From positions 88,382,740-88,446,739 of the forward strand of contig NC_089491.1 of assembly GCF_036850765.1 (NCBI RefSeq): a stretch of 64,000 nt of DNA, given 5' to 3'. Shown piece after piece: positions 11,511 to 22,770 of this stretch (the stretch's first letter is position 1; the number at the start of each line of letters is the position of its first letter). The notes under the pieces are model-generated. The model did not search any database. It saw only the letters and a program-made list of their open reading frames with translations, and was not told where the DNA came from. Both the position numbers and the translations under genes were made by a program. The DNA is from Saccopteryx bilineata (taxonomy: Eukaryota > Chordata > Mammalia > Chiroptera > Emballonuridae).

Positions 11511-11904
11511 CCCACTGTCATCCTTTGGCCCACCTGCCAGTCCTCGTGTGAGTTTTTCCTGTCTCTTAGCACACAAGAAGGAAGGCCAGTCCAGCCTCTA
11601 TCAAAAGCTAGGGGCACTGACAGGGACAATAGAATTTATATTCCGTCAGAGAAACAATAGCTGAAATCAGTCATAGATTCCATCCATCTTCAGTCACAAA
11701 CCCAAATAAATGACCATTTTCAGAGACAACTGTGCTCCTGATCCCAGGAAGGGATGACCAAGTATATCGATTATCCCATAAAAGATCCCAGCTTGACATA
11801 TAATAAGAAATTCTAAGTCAAAATTTAATTCTGTTTCTCCGCTGGTATGTTATCTTACCATATCACCCAAACACTCTGTGCTTCAGATTTCTAAACTATG
11901 AACC
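11511..11904. other. Low-copy DNA
   Basis: No gene or repeat family recognised. Confidence 0.5.
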
Positions 11905-12105
11905 TTTGCTTTTCAAACTGTAATGGGCATAAAAATTACCCAGAAGGCTTGTTAAAATTCCTGGGGCCCAGCCTTCTAGTTTCTGATGTCTTAAATCTGG
12001 TATAGGGTCAGAGAATTTGCATTTCTATAAGTTTCCAAGTGATAATGATAATGATGATAATTTCGATGTCCATGGACCGCATGTTGAGTAAGTAGCTCTG
12101 GATTG
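11905..12105 (+). repeat. MER5A hAT-Charlie MITE remnant
   Basis: Matches the recalled MER5A layout: CTTTTCAAACTGTAATGGGC, GGCTTGTTAAAATTCCTGG, a CCCAGCCT block, GTCAGAGAATTTGCATTTCT, AGTTTCCAAGTGATAATGAT and TCCATGGACCGCATGTTGAG. An old mammal-wide hAT-type element with no coding capacity. Confidence 0.85.
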
Positions 12106-12729
12106 TATTGATAATGCCAACCTCATCGTCTGTGTAAAGATTTGAAGAGATGTGATGATACTCCTTAGCAGAGCTGCTGACTCATAAGGCCTCTCAGTCT
12201 ACATGTATTCACTGAGGAGGATGAACAAAAGTCCAGGAGTGTTAGTAGGAATAAAACTTGATGATATTTAATCATTTCTTATATGCTGGTTACAAGATTT
12301 AATTACATTCCAATTTTTATTGTTATCATACAATCAATGTGGCAATAAAAATGGGGTTCTAGTCTCAAATTATGAATTTACCAAAAGGCCTCTCAGTTCT
12401 CCTCTTTTAAAATTATAAAACACAGAGTTTTGCTCACAAACTCTATTTGTCCCCTTTAAGTTCAGCTCCATCTCCATGGCATCCAAACCACATTTAAAAT
12501 CATCTTGACTACTATTTAAGAAATAAAACATAAATCTTCCCATTAGAACAGTTCTCAGGAAATAGATGAAGTGATATTTACTGTGCTGAAAATAGGAATC
12601 CCCTGTTATACCAATTGTCAATCCTATGATCAGCTGAAGTCCTTCAGTTTGTCCTTGTCTAATGCAGCTCAGTGATTAGGGAACTCACCTCCCACTGCCT
12701 CCTCCCTTCATCCCAGCTTTCTCTGTTCA
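12106..12729. other. Low-copy DNA
   Basis: No gene or clear repeat recognised. Confidence 0.5.
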
Positions 12730-13575
12730 CGACATTATTTAATCTCTCAGTTGCAGCTTTTTGGGATTAGCTACAGCAACTATTAATAGTTTTACTTCTG
12801 TTTACAGTTCCGAGGGGAGAAAAATGGCTCATTCCTTTTCTCCAATCTTGAAGATAAGTCTTATTGCAGCAGGAGGAAGATGCACAGGCACCGTGAATAA
12901 CCTATTTCTACAATCATTTCACTGTAAAGATGCTAATGTGATTCTATGCCGAATGAATCCATTTAATACGCAGAACAAGTTGGATATAAACTCTTTAATT
13001 GCTTACAGCACACCGATTATCTTCCTGTGTCACCTATTGTATAATGCAAAAATGTTAACAAAATCACTTACTGAAGACATTATTGGGAATTAAAAAACAA
13101 AGAACCATCAGTTGTCACTAAATATGCCTTTCATGTTCCCAAATGAAATGCATTTGTGCACTCAAGAAATAGGAGAGAAATGTGCAGGCTCACCATTGTC
13201 AGAGGAAAACATCTTCATTAGACTTTGATCCAGCTGCTGCAAGATCTATAAAAAGAGCTATCAAAGCCGGCAACTCATTATTGGTTATTTCAGGAAAACT
13301 TCAAAAAACCATTCCTAAACCTACACTGATCTTTTCTGACAACTTTTCTGGCCGGGCAGTTTGTTTGGAAAGAGTGGCATTAAAAACTGCTGCCAAGCCA
13401 GCCCTTCAGAATGGCACCTCAAAGGACGCAGTGCCTGTGGCAGCGCACGAGAAGCCACAATAGCAGAGCAGACCTGTATTGCCGGGCACTTGAGCTGTAA
13501 ATCTCTATCACCCCCTAAATCTCCTGTCCTAATCCAACTGCATCTCCTTAAAAGCACATAAATGAAAATAGCCAA
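12730..13575. other. Candidate conserved non-coding element
   Basis: A repeat-free block with balanced base composition, dense in TAATT/ATTAG and CAGCTG-type words (CTTTAATTGCTTACAGCAC, CATTAGACTTTGATCCAGC). Open frames in several overlapping frames on both strands show no codon signature. The texture resembles developmental enhancers. This is inferred only from sequence appearance. Confidence 0.35.
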
Positions 13576-14459
13576 ATCAGAGTCTTTATGGACAAAACGA
13601 AAAGATTAATATACGTGATGTCTAATAACATCCTTTTCTCTGTTGCAATAAGTCTTCTTATGCATATTGGCAGTCAGCTCATTTCTGGTATGTTATTTTC
13701 TGCAAACACTCACTTTTGAAAGAGGAAAAAGACTAATCAAGGGAGCAAGTAGGGAAGGGGAAGAAGAAAAAAGAAGGGAAGGAGAAAGGGGTCTGGGGAT
13801 AGTGCAGAGAGGAGGGTATAGGAAGCAAACTATAAATGTCAAAATTACCTACACATGTTATTTTGAATTCTGATGAAACAGAAGGCATTCTACAAAGATA
13901 TGAATAGCATTCATGCTAATCACAGTCCCTAGCTTCTTGACTTGGGGACCTTTTCAGTCAAGCCCAGGTCTCCAGAGGCTTCTGATGGATACCAAACAAC
14001 CCATAGGAAACAACTGTCGGGAATGTCACTGTTATCTATGAAGGACTCTTTTCTCTCTTGCTCAATACATCTCTCTATTTATGACAAAGAGAAACACAAA
14101 TTATGATCACTATTATTCAGCCTCAGTAAACAAGGAGGAAAGAATACATAAAGCACAAACTAAATCTACTTAAAGATATTGGCTTTGCCTTAAATTTACT
14201 CACTATAGTATCTATTTTACAGTCAAAAGTAAATTGAAATGCTCAAATTATGGATGTAATGTTATATCCATTATTTGAATTGGGTACAAAAACTCATTTG
14301 GGGATCAATTTATTATATTTATATTGTTTAAAACTACTGCTCAAATATAAATGCTCTTGAGACCCATAATTTATTTTTCTGGCATATATCACCCCTACTT
14401 CTTCAAAACTTGAACTTTTCTGTACTCATTTTGCCAGCACATATAATAAATGCAACAAT
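13576..14459. other. Low-copy DNA with a purine-rich run
   Basis: A purine-rich tract (G/A with AGGGAAGGGGAAGAAGAAAA) at about 13738-13812. Otherwise nothing recognised. Confidence 0.5.
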
Positions 14460-16142
14460 AGTTGGGATCCAGGATGGTGACAGAATAGGCAAATGGATGT
14501 TCCACTCATCTCCTCCCAGGACACAATTGGAGTTATAACTAAATTTAAGAACAATCATTCTGAAAAAAATAACACAGGACTAAATGAAGAGGAGTCTATA
14601 ACCAAGGATCACAAAAGAAGCCACATTGAGACTGGTAGGAAAGGCGTAGATGCTAAAAGTTCTGCCCCCACTCCCAGAAGTAAGTGGCCGTTGGGGGTCT
14701 CAAGGGATAACTCAGTTATGAGGGCGTTTTTCAGCTGCAGGAACATTTTCCCTGAAAGGTGGACATTTTCCTTCAACAATGTAGGTCATAAACCCAAAGC
14801 TTGGTGCCCCAGCCTAGAGCACCAGGGCCTAGAAGAGGACCCACATAGCATTTGGTGGTGAAAAGAGGTGAGATTTCTGTCTGTGAGAAAGAGACCGAAC
14901 TGAGAGAAGCAGGAACCCTCTTAAAGGGACAATTCAGAAAATCTCATTCATAGCCACTTAACCTGGGCTCTGGCAAAGGAATGGCTGAGAGGACTAGAAG
15001 CAGGATAGAGTGTGAAATAAGTGGCCTGGGGAGAGAAATGGTGGGGGATGGCTACCAGAACCCCTGTGCTGAGTCATTCTCCAATACTCCAGTCTGCATC
15101 TTTCTTGGGTGGAACAGTCCCTTCTGTGCGGCATCAGCCTGGAGAAAATCAACTGCTCCACTCTCAGGACTCTCTCTTGCCCCGCCCTATGGAGACTGGG
15201 CCGTGTAAGCAGCCTTGGCTAGAAAGCAGGAGGTCGAAAAGACAGGGGGTTGCCATTACTCAGTTGTCTGACGTTGAGGCCAGAGCTATTTTCCCCACTT
15301 TCCTGAGAATGTGACTGGTGTTTCTGCATCACGGAAGATTCAGTGGAAACTGTCTGGACTGTGGTCAGAACAAATCTCTGGGTTTCAGAGGCCATACCCA
15401 CTAGATACCTAGTGGCCACACCCTACTGAGATCTGTGAATAAGATCAAGGCAGATGGACCCGGGACAAGAACCACACCAGTCTCCTTTCCTGATACCTGG
15501 TTAGCTCCAAGCAGCCAGCAGACAGAGGCAGGCAGCAGGAAGTAGACCTCAGAGAAACTTGGGTTTTTTGCTGACTTGCCCCCAGACATGTGCTGGTAAA
15601 AGTCTAGGTATGCAGCTAGATGCTTCCACGTGCACTTAAAACCAACCAGAGGCAGCCACAAGCTCTGGGTTGCTTATAGCTCCAAAAAGGTTTCTGAGGG
15701 CCAGTCATGGGCAGTGTCTTACACTGGTCTGCACTAGGTTCCCTTTTAAGAGGCCCAGAATCAACACTTCTAGTGGCCAGCTACAGCCAACATCAGAGAA
15801 GGATTCAACAAATATTACTAGCAACATATCCCAAGGGAGAACTTGTCAGGCACCAAACCCAGCAGAGGTGAATTCTGCTTTCTGTGGTTAGCACCTTTAG
15901 AAGCAAGAAAAAGCTCAAATAAACAATCTAATTCTGCACCTAAAAGAAGTAAAAGAAAGGAAATAATAAATATCAGAGGGGAAATAAATGACAGAGAGGT
16001 TAAAAAAATTTAAAAGATCAGTGAAACCAAGAGCTGATTCATCACATAAACAAAATGAAGGATAGAAATCACCTGATCATTTCAATAAATGCAGAAAAAG
16101 CATTTGATAAAATTCATCACCTATTTATAATCAAAACTCTCA

Positions 16143-16256
16143 TGGGATGGGGAGAGATATATTCGGTGGGACACTCGAATCTATGTAAACACAAATTAAA
16201 ATAATAAATTAAAAAAATAAATAAAAGGAGTGCACAATAAAAAAATGCTCTGCAAA
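16143..16256 (+). mobile_element. 114-bp L1 3'-end insertion inside an L1
   Basis: The host L1 ORF2 is interrupted after AAAACTCTCA (16133-16142), and the same ten bases recur at 16257-16266, where ORF2 resumes. The insert carries the L1 3' terminus (GGTGGGACACTCGAATCTAT, compare 37561-37590) and an A-rich tail. It is an extremely 5'-truncated retrotransposition product. Confidence 0.75.
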
Positions 16257-16980
16257 AAAACTCTCAGCAAAATGGGAATATAGGAAACATGCCTCAGTTT
16301 TATAAAGGCCATATATGACAAACGGACAGCCAACATCATATTCAATGGGCAAAAATTAAAAGCAATCCCCTTAAGATCAGAAATAAGACAGGGGTATCCT
16401 CCTTTCACTGCTCTTATTCAACATAGTACTGGAAGCCCTAGCCACAGCAATCAGACAAGAAGAAGAAATAAAAGGCATCTAAATTGGAAAAGAAGAAATA
16501 GAACTGTCATTATTTGCTGATGACTGTACATAGAAAACCCTAAAGTCTCAGCCAAAAAACTACTAGAGATGATAAATGAATTTGGCAAGGTGGCAGTATA
16601 TAAAATTAATATTAAATTAATATTCAGAAATCCATGGCATTTTTATACACCAAGAATAAACTGTCAGTAAGAGAAATTAAGGCAATAATCCCATTTACTA
16701 TGGCAAAAAGAAAATACCTAGAAATAAATTTAACCAAGGAGGTAAAAGACTTATACCTGAAAAATTATAAGATTTTGAAAAAGGAAATCGAGGAAGATAC
16801 AAACACATGGAAGCATGTACTGTGCTCATGGATAGGAAGAACTAACATCATTAAAATGTCTATACTACCCAAAGCAATTATAGACTCAATGAAATTCTTA
16901 TTAAAATACCAATGGTATACTTCACATATCTAAAACAAATATTCCAAAAATTACATGGAACCAAAAAAGAACCCAAATAG

Positions 16981-17280
16981 GCCCTGGCCAGTTGGCTCAG
17001 TGGATAGAGCATCAGCCCTGCCTATCAGACATCCCAGGTTTGATTCCTTGTCAGTGTACAATTGAGAAGTGAATATCTGCTTCTTTTCCCTTCCCTATTC
17101 TTCTCCCTTGCCCTTTTGCAGTCAGTGGATCGATTAGTTCAAGCATCAGCCCTGGGGCATTGAGGATAGCTCAGTTGATCCAGGCATTGCCCCAGATGGG
17201 GGTGACTGAGTAGATTCCAGTTGGGACACATGCAGAAGTCTGTCTCTCTCTCTTTCTCTCTTCTCCTCTCACTTAAAAAG
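16981..17280 (+). mobile_element. Older bat tRNA-derived SINE inside an L1
   Basis: The head GCCCTGGCCAGTTGGCTCAG and a degenerate B-box (GGTTTGATTCC) are followed by a pyrimidine-rich block and a body ending GGACACATGCAGAAGTCTG. It splits L1 ORF2 between AACCCAAATAG and CCTCAGCAATG. The A-tail is short and the TSD degenerate, so it is older than the SINEs near 1-11 kb. Confidence 0.85.
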
Positions 17281-17535
17281 CCTCAGCAATGTTGAAAATA
17301 AAGAACAAAGTGGAAGGTATCACAATTCTTGATATCAAGCTATACTACAAGGCCATTGTAATCACAACAGCTTGGTACTGGCACAAGTACAGGCATGCAG
17401 ATCAATGGAAATGAACAGAGAACCCAGAAATAAACCCATGCCTTTATGGTCAATTAATATTTGACAAAGGAGTCAAGAGTATGCAATGGAGTAAGACAGG
17501 CTCTAATAAATGATGTTAGGAAAATTGGACAGGTA

Positions 17536-17740
17536 CAGTATTTTTCGCTCCATAAGATGCATCTGACCATAAGACACACCTAGGACTTTAAGGAGGAAAA
17601 TAAGAAAAAAATATTCTGAACCAAATTGTGTGTTAAAATATTTAATAAAATACTGTATATTTTGCTCCATAAGACACACAGGCATTTTCCCCTCCACTTT
17701 TGGGGGAAAAAAAGTGCATCTTATGGAGTGAAAAATATGG
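17536..17740. mobile_element. TA-flanked MITE (GCTCCATAAGA family)
   Basis: Inverted ends CAGTATTTTTCGCTCCATAA on the left and CCATATTTTTCACTCCATAA on the complement of the right, extending about 26 bp. TA is at 17534-17535 and 17741-17742. Further CATAAGACACAC motifs repeat internally at about 17568 and 17667. It lies inside L1 ORF2 sequence that reads continuously across the site when the insert is removed, which confirms the boundaries. No coding capacity; TA target use suggests Tc1/mariner. Confidence 0.8.
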
Positions 17741-19060
17741 TATATGCAAAAAAAAAAAAAAATGAAATGACTAACAACTTACACCATTCACAAAAATAAA
17801 CTCAAAATGGGCAAAGGACTTAAATGTAAGTCACAAACCATAAAAATCTTGGAAGAAAACAGACAGTAGGCTGTCAGACATCTCTCATAGCAATATTTTT
17901 GCTGATATATCTCTGCAGGCAAGACAAATAAAGGACAAAATAAACAAATGGGACTATATCACATTAAAAAGCTTTTGCACAACAAAAGACACCATTAACA
18001 AAATAAAAAGACAACCCATTCATATTCGATCATACTTCTGATAAGGGGTTAATAACCAAAATTTATAAAGAACTTATAAAACCCCACACCAGGAAACTAG
18101 ACAATCCAATTAAAAATAGACAAAGGACCTGAATAGACACTTCTCTAAATAGGCATATGAAAAACTGTTCAGTGTCACCAATCATCAGAGAAATGCAAAT
18201 TAAAACCACAATGAGATATCACTTCACACCTACCAAAGTGGCTTAAATTCCATACAAATCAACAAACAATAAGTGCTGGTGAGGATGTGGAGAAAAGGGA
18301 ACCCTCCTGCACTGCTGGTGGGAATGCAGACTGGTGCAGCCACTGTGGAAAACAGTATGGAGATTCCTCAAGAAATTAAAAATGAAACTGCTTTATGACC
18401 CAGCTATCCCACTTCTGGGAATATGTAAGAATCCCAAAACACTAATTCAAAAGAAGATATGCACCCTCATGTTTATTGCAATATTGTTTGCTGTAGCGAA
18501 GATCTAGAAACAGCCCAAGTGTCTTTCAGTGGATGAGTGGATAAAAAAGCCATGGTACATTTAAACAATGGAATACTACATAGCCACAAAAAAGAAGAAA
18601 ACCTTACTTTTTGTAACAGCATGGATGGACCTGGAGATTATTATGCTAAGTGAAATAGGCCAGGCAAAAAAAAAAAGACAAACACCATATGATCTCACTT
18701 ATATATAGAATCTACTGAACACAATAAAAGGAGGAAAAAAAATAGAAACAGAGGCAGTGCCACAGGCAGCATATGGACAGCTGTCAAGGGGAAAGGGGGA
18801 TGAGGAGATGGGATCAGAGAAGGTGAAAGGTTAGCCAAAATTATATATATGTAAATATATAACACATAGATACAGATAATAGGGTAGCAGTAGCCAGAGG
18901 GAAAGGGGGGTAGAGGTAGGGATGGGGGGGCAAAGGGGAGAAATGGAGGTGGAAAGAAACTTTGCATGGGGCATGATGCAGTGTGTAGAAAGTGTTATAT
19001 TGACTGGGACACTTCAAACCATGTCAATACTATAAATTAAAAGTAAAAATTAAAAATTAT

Positions 19061-19424
19061 TTCTAAATTAAAAATAAATAAATACAATGATACAAAGCTT
19101 AGCATAGCTCCTGGGTAAGGATGACTTGCAAATTTTTAATGTATTCCATATTTTTTTATTTAAAAAATGATAAAGCTTATTATTTTTTTTAAAGTCCTGT
19201 TTAAAAGTGGCCTTTCTGCAGTGCTCAGGTATCACCTTCCCTCCTGCCAACTGCCTGAGTCAATTGGTGAGAGCAGCAGAGGTTGAACCTCACACTGTTT
19301 CCAACCAGAGCAGGATTCTGAGTTAGGACCCTAGTGCCACCAGATGATCTTTCTAAAATGTGACTGTGATAATGAGGCTCCCCTGTGTAACACCAGTCAG
19401 TGATTTTCTATTGCCTTTCAGAAA
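19061..19424. other. Low-copy DNA
   Basis: No gene or repeat family recognised. Confidence 0.5.
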
Positions 19425-19580
19425 AACTCTCATTCCTGCTGTGTGGCTACAGGCGAGTTATTAAACCTCTCTCTAGCTCAATTTCTTCTTCTATAAAATG
19501 GTGATAATAATTGTGAAGGAAATGTATGTAAAGCACTTAGGACAAAGCTAATGAATACTCCATGTTATTATCATTGATGT
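19425..19580 (+). repeat. MIR SINE remnant
   Basis: Readable MIR core: TGTGTGGCTACAGGCGAGTT, CTCTCTAGCTCAATTTCTTC, TAAAATGGTGATAATAATTG, AAAGCACTTAGGACAAAG. Plus strand. Confidence 0.8.
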
Positions 19581-20099
19581 TATCTCAGCAGCCACGTCCT
19601 TCTCAGTTTTCTCTTTATGCCATCTTGCAGCCAGGCTCTTCAGTGAGTTCCTCAAATTTCCCATAACCTTTTCTCCTGCATGCATTGGCCTGTGGTTTTC
19701 TTTCTGTTTGCTACTCTCTCTTCGTCTTCTTGGCCCTTGGCCATTTTCAGTCCTGTTAATTTATAAACTGTCAGCTTAAATGCATATTATCGAGATGGCC
19801 ATCTATGACACCAGGGCCAGGTTTGCTTCCCCCAATATATGATGCACTGCATACTTCCTGTACTATAATATGCATCATACATTACTTTTACATCTTGCTG
19901 AAATATCCATAAAGAATAGATTCGCTTTGCTTGCCACTGTATTTCTCAGTAGAAAGCACAGTGTACTCAGGGTGGTAGGAATTATAATGCAATGAAAAAG
20001 AAATCTTAGCATGTTACACTGATAAAAGATTAGTCCTTGATCCAATACAATTAGTGACAAGATAGTTCCACAGTATTTTCACAATAAATCCCTGGCTGA
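19581..20099. other. Low-copy DNA, possible L2 traces
   Basis: 19590-19780 has the CT-rich texture of L2 3' sequence, but no diagnostic motif was certain. No gene. Confidence 0.4.
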
Positions 20100-20107
20100 T
20101 GGATATC

Positions 20108-20608
20108 CATTGTGGGATTCAGCCAGTTCGCAACGGCTCGGCAGAACCGATACCTACTTTTTTGTTGAGTTCAGCGAACTGGTTGTTAAAATGGCACTAG
20201 TAATCAGGGTTCTCTCTAAGATGGGCACTTGGGCAGCCAATGTGGAAATCACAAATTTACATTCCTTACTGATTTTTAACATTCATCTGCACAACGGTAT
20301 ATTCTAAGCACCCAAAAGAATGTTCATTCCATCTATGTGTGAAACAAATTGCAAGTGAGAATGCCAATCAAGAAGCAATATGGAAATATCTTAAATAACA
20401 GTTTGTTTTCTGTCAGGTATTATTTACTATTTTTTCATTAACATTTTAAAACACACAACATAATCTAGTTTTGTGTACCTCTTTTATTCTTATTTAAGTA
20501 TTAAATGCATGAAATAATAAACTACTTTTTGGTATATATATATTTTTATACTTAAAATGAGCATTAGGGCAGAGAACTGGTTGTTAAATTATTTTAATCC
20601 CACCACTG
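20108..20608. mobile_element. Non-autonomous hAT-type transposon
   Basis: Ends are inverted: the left starts CATTGTGGGATTCAG and the complement of the right starts CAGTGGTGGGATTAAAA. Eight-base direct repeats flank it, TGGATATC at 20100-20107 and TGGATACC at 20609-20616 (one mismatch), the TSD length of hAT elements. Subterminal motifs GAACTGGTTGTTAAA occur at both ends. The 501-bp element has no transposase ORF. Confidence 0.75.
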
Positions 20609-20616
20609 TGGATACC

Positions 20617-21254
20617 CCAGGCCCAGGAACAGTACTGGTCTCATGATAGAGAGAAAGGGAACACTGCTTTCCTTCACGCTCCCATGCCAAGGTGGCACAT
20701 TGAATTTCTCCTCACATTATATTGGCTAAAGTAGGTCACATGGCAAAGCCTAATGCCAAGCAGATGGGAAATACACATGCAGAAAGGGCACTAGAGTTGC
20801 ATATGTATGTGGTCAATTTTTTCAAACCATACCAGGATAGCACTTTGGACATAAAAAAATAACAGATTGAGCAACAACAACAACAAAAATTCCCTGTGAT
20901 TTGATTGCTTACTCCTAGCAAAATATGAACATGGACATCTGAGGTTATATCCAGTCTCATTAGGAATACATGGTAAAAAGAGAGGTCAGTAACTCTGACC
21001 TCTCAGGTGAGCCCCCGAAAGCTGTTCAAACAGCTAAATAAGAGCAAACAGAGCAAAGCCAGGGCTAAAAAATCAATCACCAAAGGAGCATTTGGGATCT
21101 TGCTTCCCAGCATATATTGTCAGTTCAGCTTATAGAAATTATAAAAATTAAAAATATATATATAAAATATAAATCACCAATCATAAAGCAAGTGCTCTTT
21201 CAATGAAAACAGCCTTCCCATAAGGAATGTCATGAAATGTGAATCACTGGGAGA
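20617..21254. other. Low-copy DNA
   Basis: No gene or clear repeat recognised. Confidence 0.5.
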
Positions 21255-21335
21255 GATAGCCATTTAACGGATGAGGAAACTGAGACCCAGAGAGGTGAAG
21301 TGACTTTCTCAAAGTTATCCACATTATTCGTTCTG
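21255..21335 (-). repeat. MIR SINE remnant
   Basis: Complement of the MIR core: ACGGATGAGGAAACTGAGAC, CCAGAGAGGTGAAGTGACTT. Confidence 0.8.
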
Positions 21336-22160
21336 TTTTGCCTGGACATATAGAACCTTAAGGAAACCTAAGTTGTTTCAGCATCGAGGACAATATCTGC
21401 TCTTCAAGAGGTGCTCAAAGAATTATTTGTTGAATTGAACTGAAATGAATTGATTGAGTTCAATTAATTTGAATTGAATTAGTTTAGTTGAAATGAAATG
21501 ACACAAAATGTGGAGATGCATGTTTTGCACACTCCATAGCCCGCGTTTCCATTTCCCTCGGAGCTTTAGACTTGCCAAAGCAGCAAGTTAATACACAGTA
21601 AGTAGGACTTTGTTAGTTTCTCCTCTCCAATACCCTCATCTTTTGCTTTTCCCATATTTATAACTGCCTTCCTTCTTTGAGCAGAAATAAATTAATATAT
21701 TGAAACTTTATCATCTCATGACATTTACAGAACAATATAGGGCCCCTAAAGATAATTAGACAAAGAACTTGATTCCCTCTGAGCTAAACAGACCATCTAA
21801 AAAGTGACATAACCCAGATGCTCCTAAGCAGCAGGAACAAATGCCATTAAGTTGCTGTCTCCTGACAACTAAGTGATATGTACGAGGTATAAGAATTAAA
21901 TTTGGAGAAAGAATACAGATTCTGGCTGGTCTCCAGGGCTGAGGGATATTAAATAAGAAAGAAACAATAGCACTGTCAAGTCTAATTGTTTAAACCATAA
22001 AACTCTTTCCATATGCCCTGAGATGAATAGAGTTTATAGAATTGGGATGCACTGGGAAGTTATGCAAAGAAAGAATGGCATGCATCATTTGGATTGAAAA
22101 TCTTGTCAGCAGGAAATTTAACTCTGCTTTCTTTACCTTCTTCTTATGACCCACTGAAGC
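21336..22160. other. Low-copy DNA with an AATTGA-rich run
   Basis: 21422-21500 is an imperfect run of TTGAATTGA-like units, probably a degenerate simple repeat. It follows a possible L2 tail (GAGGTGCTCAAAGAATTATT). No gene. Confidence 0.5.
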
Positions 22161-22168
22161 ACTTAGAC

Positions 22169-22509
22169 CAGGGATAGTCAACCTTTTTATACCTACCGCC
22201 CACTTTTGTATCTGTTAGTAGTAAAATTTTCTAACTGCCCATTGGTTCCACAGTAATGGTGATTTATCTATAAAGTAGGGAAGTAACTTTACTTTATAAA
22301 ATTTATAAAGCAGAGTTACAGCAAGTTAAAGCATATAATAATAATTACTTACCAAGTACTTTATGTCGGGTTTTCACTAAATTTGGCAGAATAAATCTTT
22401 ATAAAACAACTTACTATAGTTAAATCTATCTTTGGTTGCTCCACTACCACCCACCATGAAAGCTGGAATGCCCACTAGTGGGCGGTAGGGACCAGGTTGA
22501 CTACCACTG
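22169..22509. mobile_element. hAT-type MITE (AGTCAACCT ends)
   Basis: The left end CAGGGATAGTCAACCTTTTT matches the complement of the right end, CAGTGGTAGTCAACCTGGTC. Flanks ACTTAGAC (22161-22168) and ACTTAAGA (22510-22517) look like an 8-bp TSD altered by a one-base insertion. Inner inverted motifs TACCGCCCACT and AGTGGGCGGTA extend the terminal symmetry. At 341 bp and without an ORF it is non-autonomous. Confidence 0.8.
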
Positions 22510-22614
22510 ACTTAAGACATTTGAAAATAGCTATAGGAAAAGCATATCATGGAGCCGCTTTAATACATCACAGATTTGACTATAGAATGAGATATGGGTA
22601 GGTTTTGTGGTCGA

Positions 22615-22770
22615 TCAGAATTTGGTTCCAACCCTCAACATGCTTCTTTTTAATTTAAGACTCATATTTTCAGTTATAAATAGAGGTTATACGATATGCT
22701 AAGGATTAAATTAGCTAATGGACATAAAGTGATTGGCACTTAGTAGGTATTCATTACAATATAATTTTTT
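22615..22770 (+). repeat. Probable MIR remnant
   Basis: TTTGGTTCCAACCCTC, a long diverged middle, then AAGTGATTGGCACTTAGTAG and GTATTCATTACA. Ancient and weakly conserved. Confidence 0.5.

Larger units (their letters stand above)
14460..19060 (+). mobile_element. Older L1, rearranged, with 5' UTR, ORF2 pieces and 3' end
   Basis: 14460-15890 resembles an L1 5' UTR (starts near GGATCCAGGATGGTGACAGA; moderately GC-rich, no long ORF). From 15900 it jumps into the ORF2 endonuclease-RT linker, then to the RT region; ORF1 and the endonuclease are missing. The RT FADD signature is readable near 16515 (TTTGCTGATGACTG). The ORF2 C-terminus follows in broken frames from 17285 to about 18690, then a 3' UTR and an A-rich end near 19060. 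Stops and frameshifts are frequent, so it is dead. It hosts three later insertions (16143-16256, 16981-17280, 17536-17740). Confidence 0.85.

Noticed and set aside
13182..13575. Coding exon in the repeat-free block
   Set aside because: Short frames exist on both strands, but without convincing splice sites, family motifs or frame continuity. A non-coding conserved element is the better guess.
14493..15891. Host gene suggested by several moderate open frames
   Set aside because: This is the 5' UTR-like part of an old L1 that continues into ORF2 sequence; the frames do not connect.
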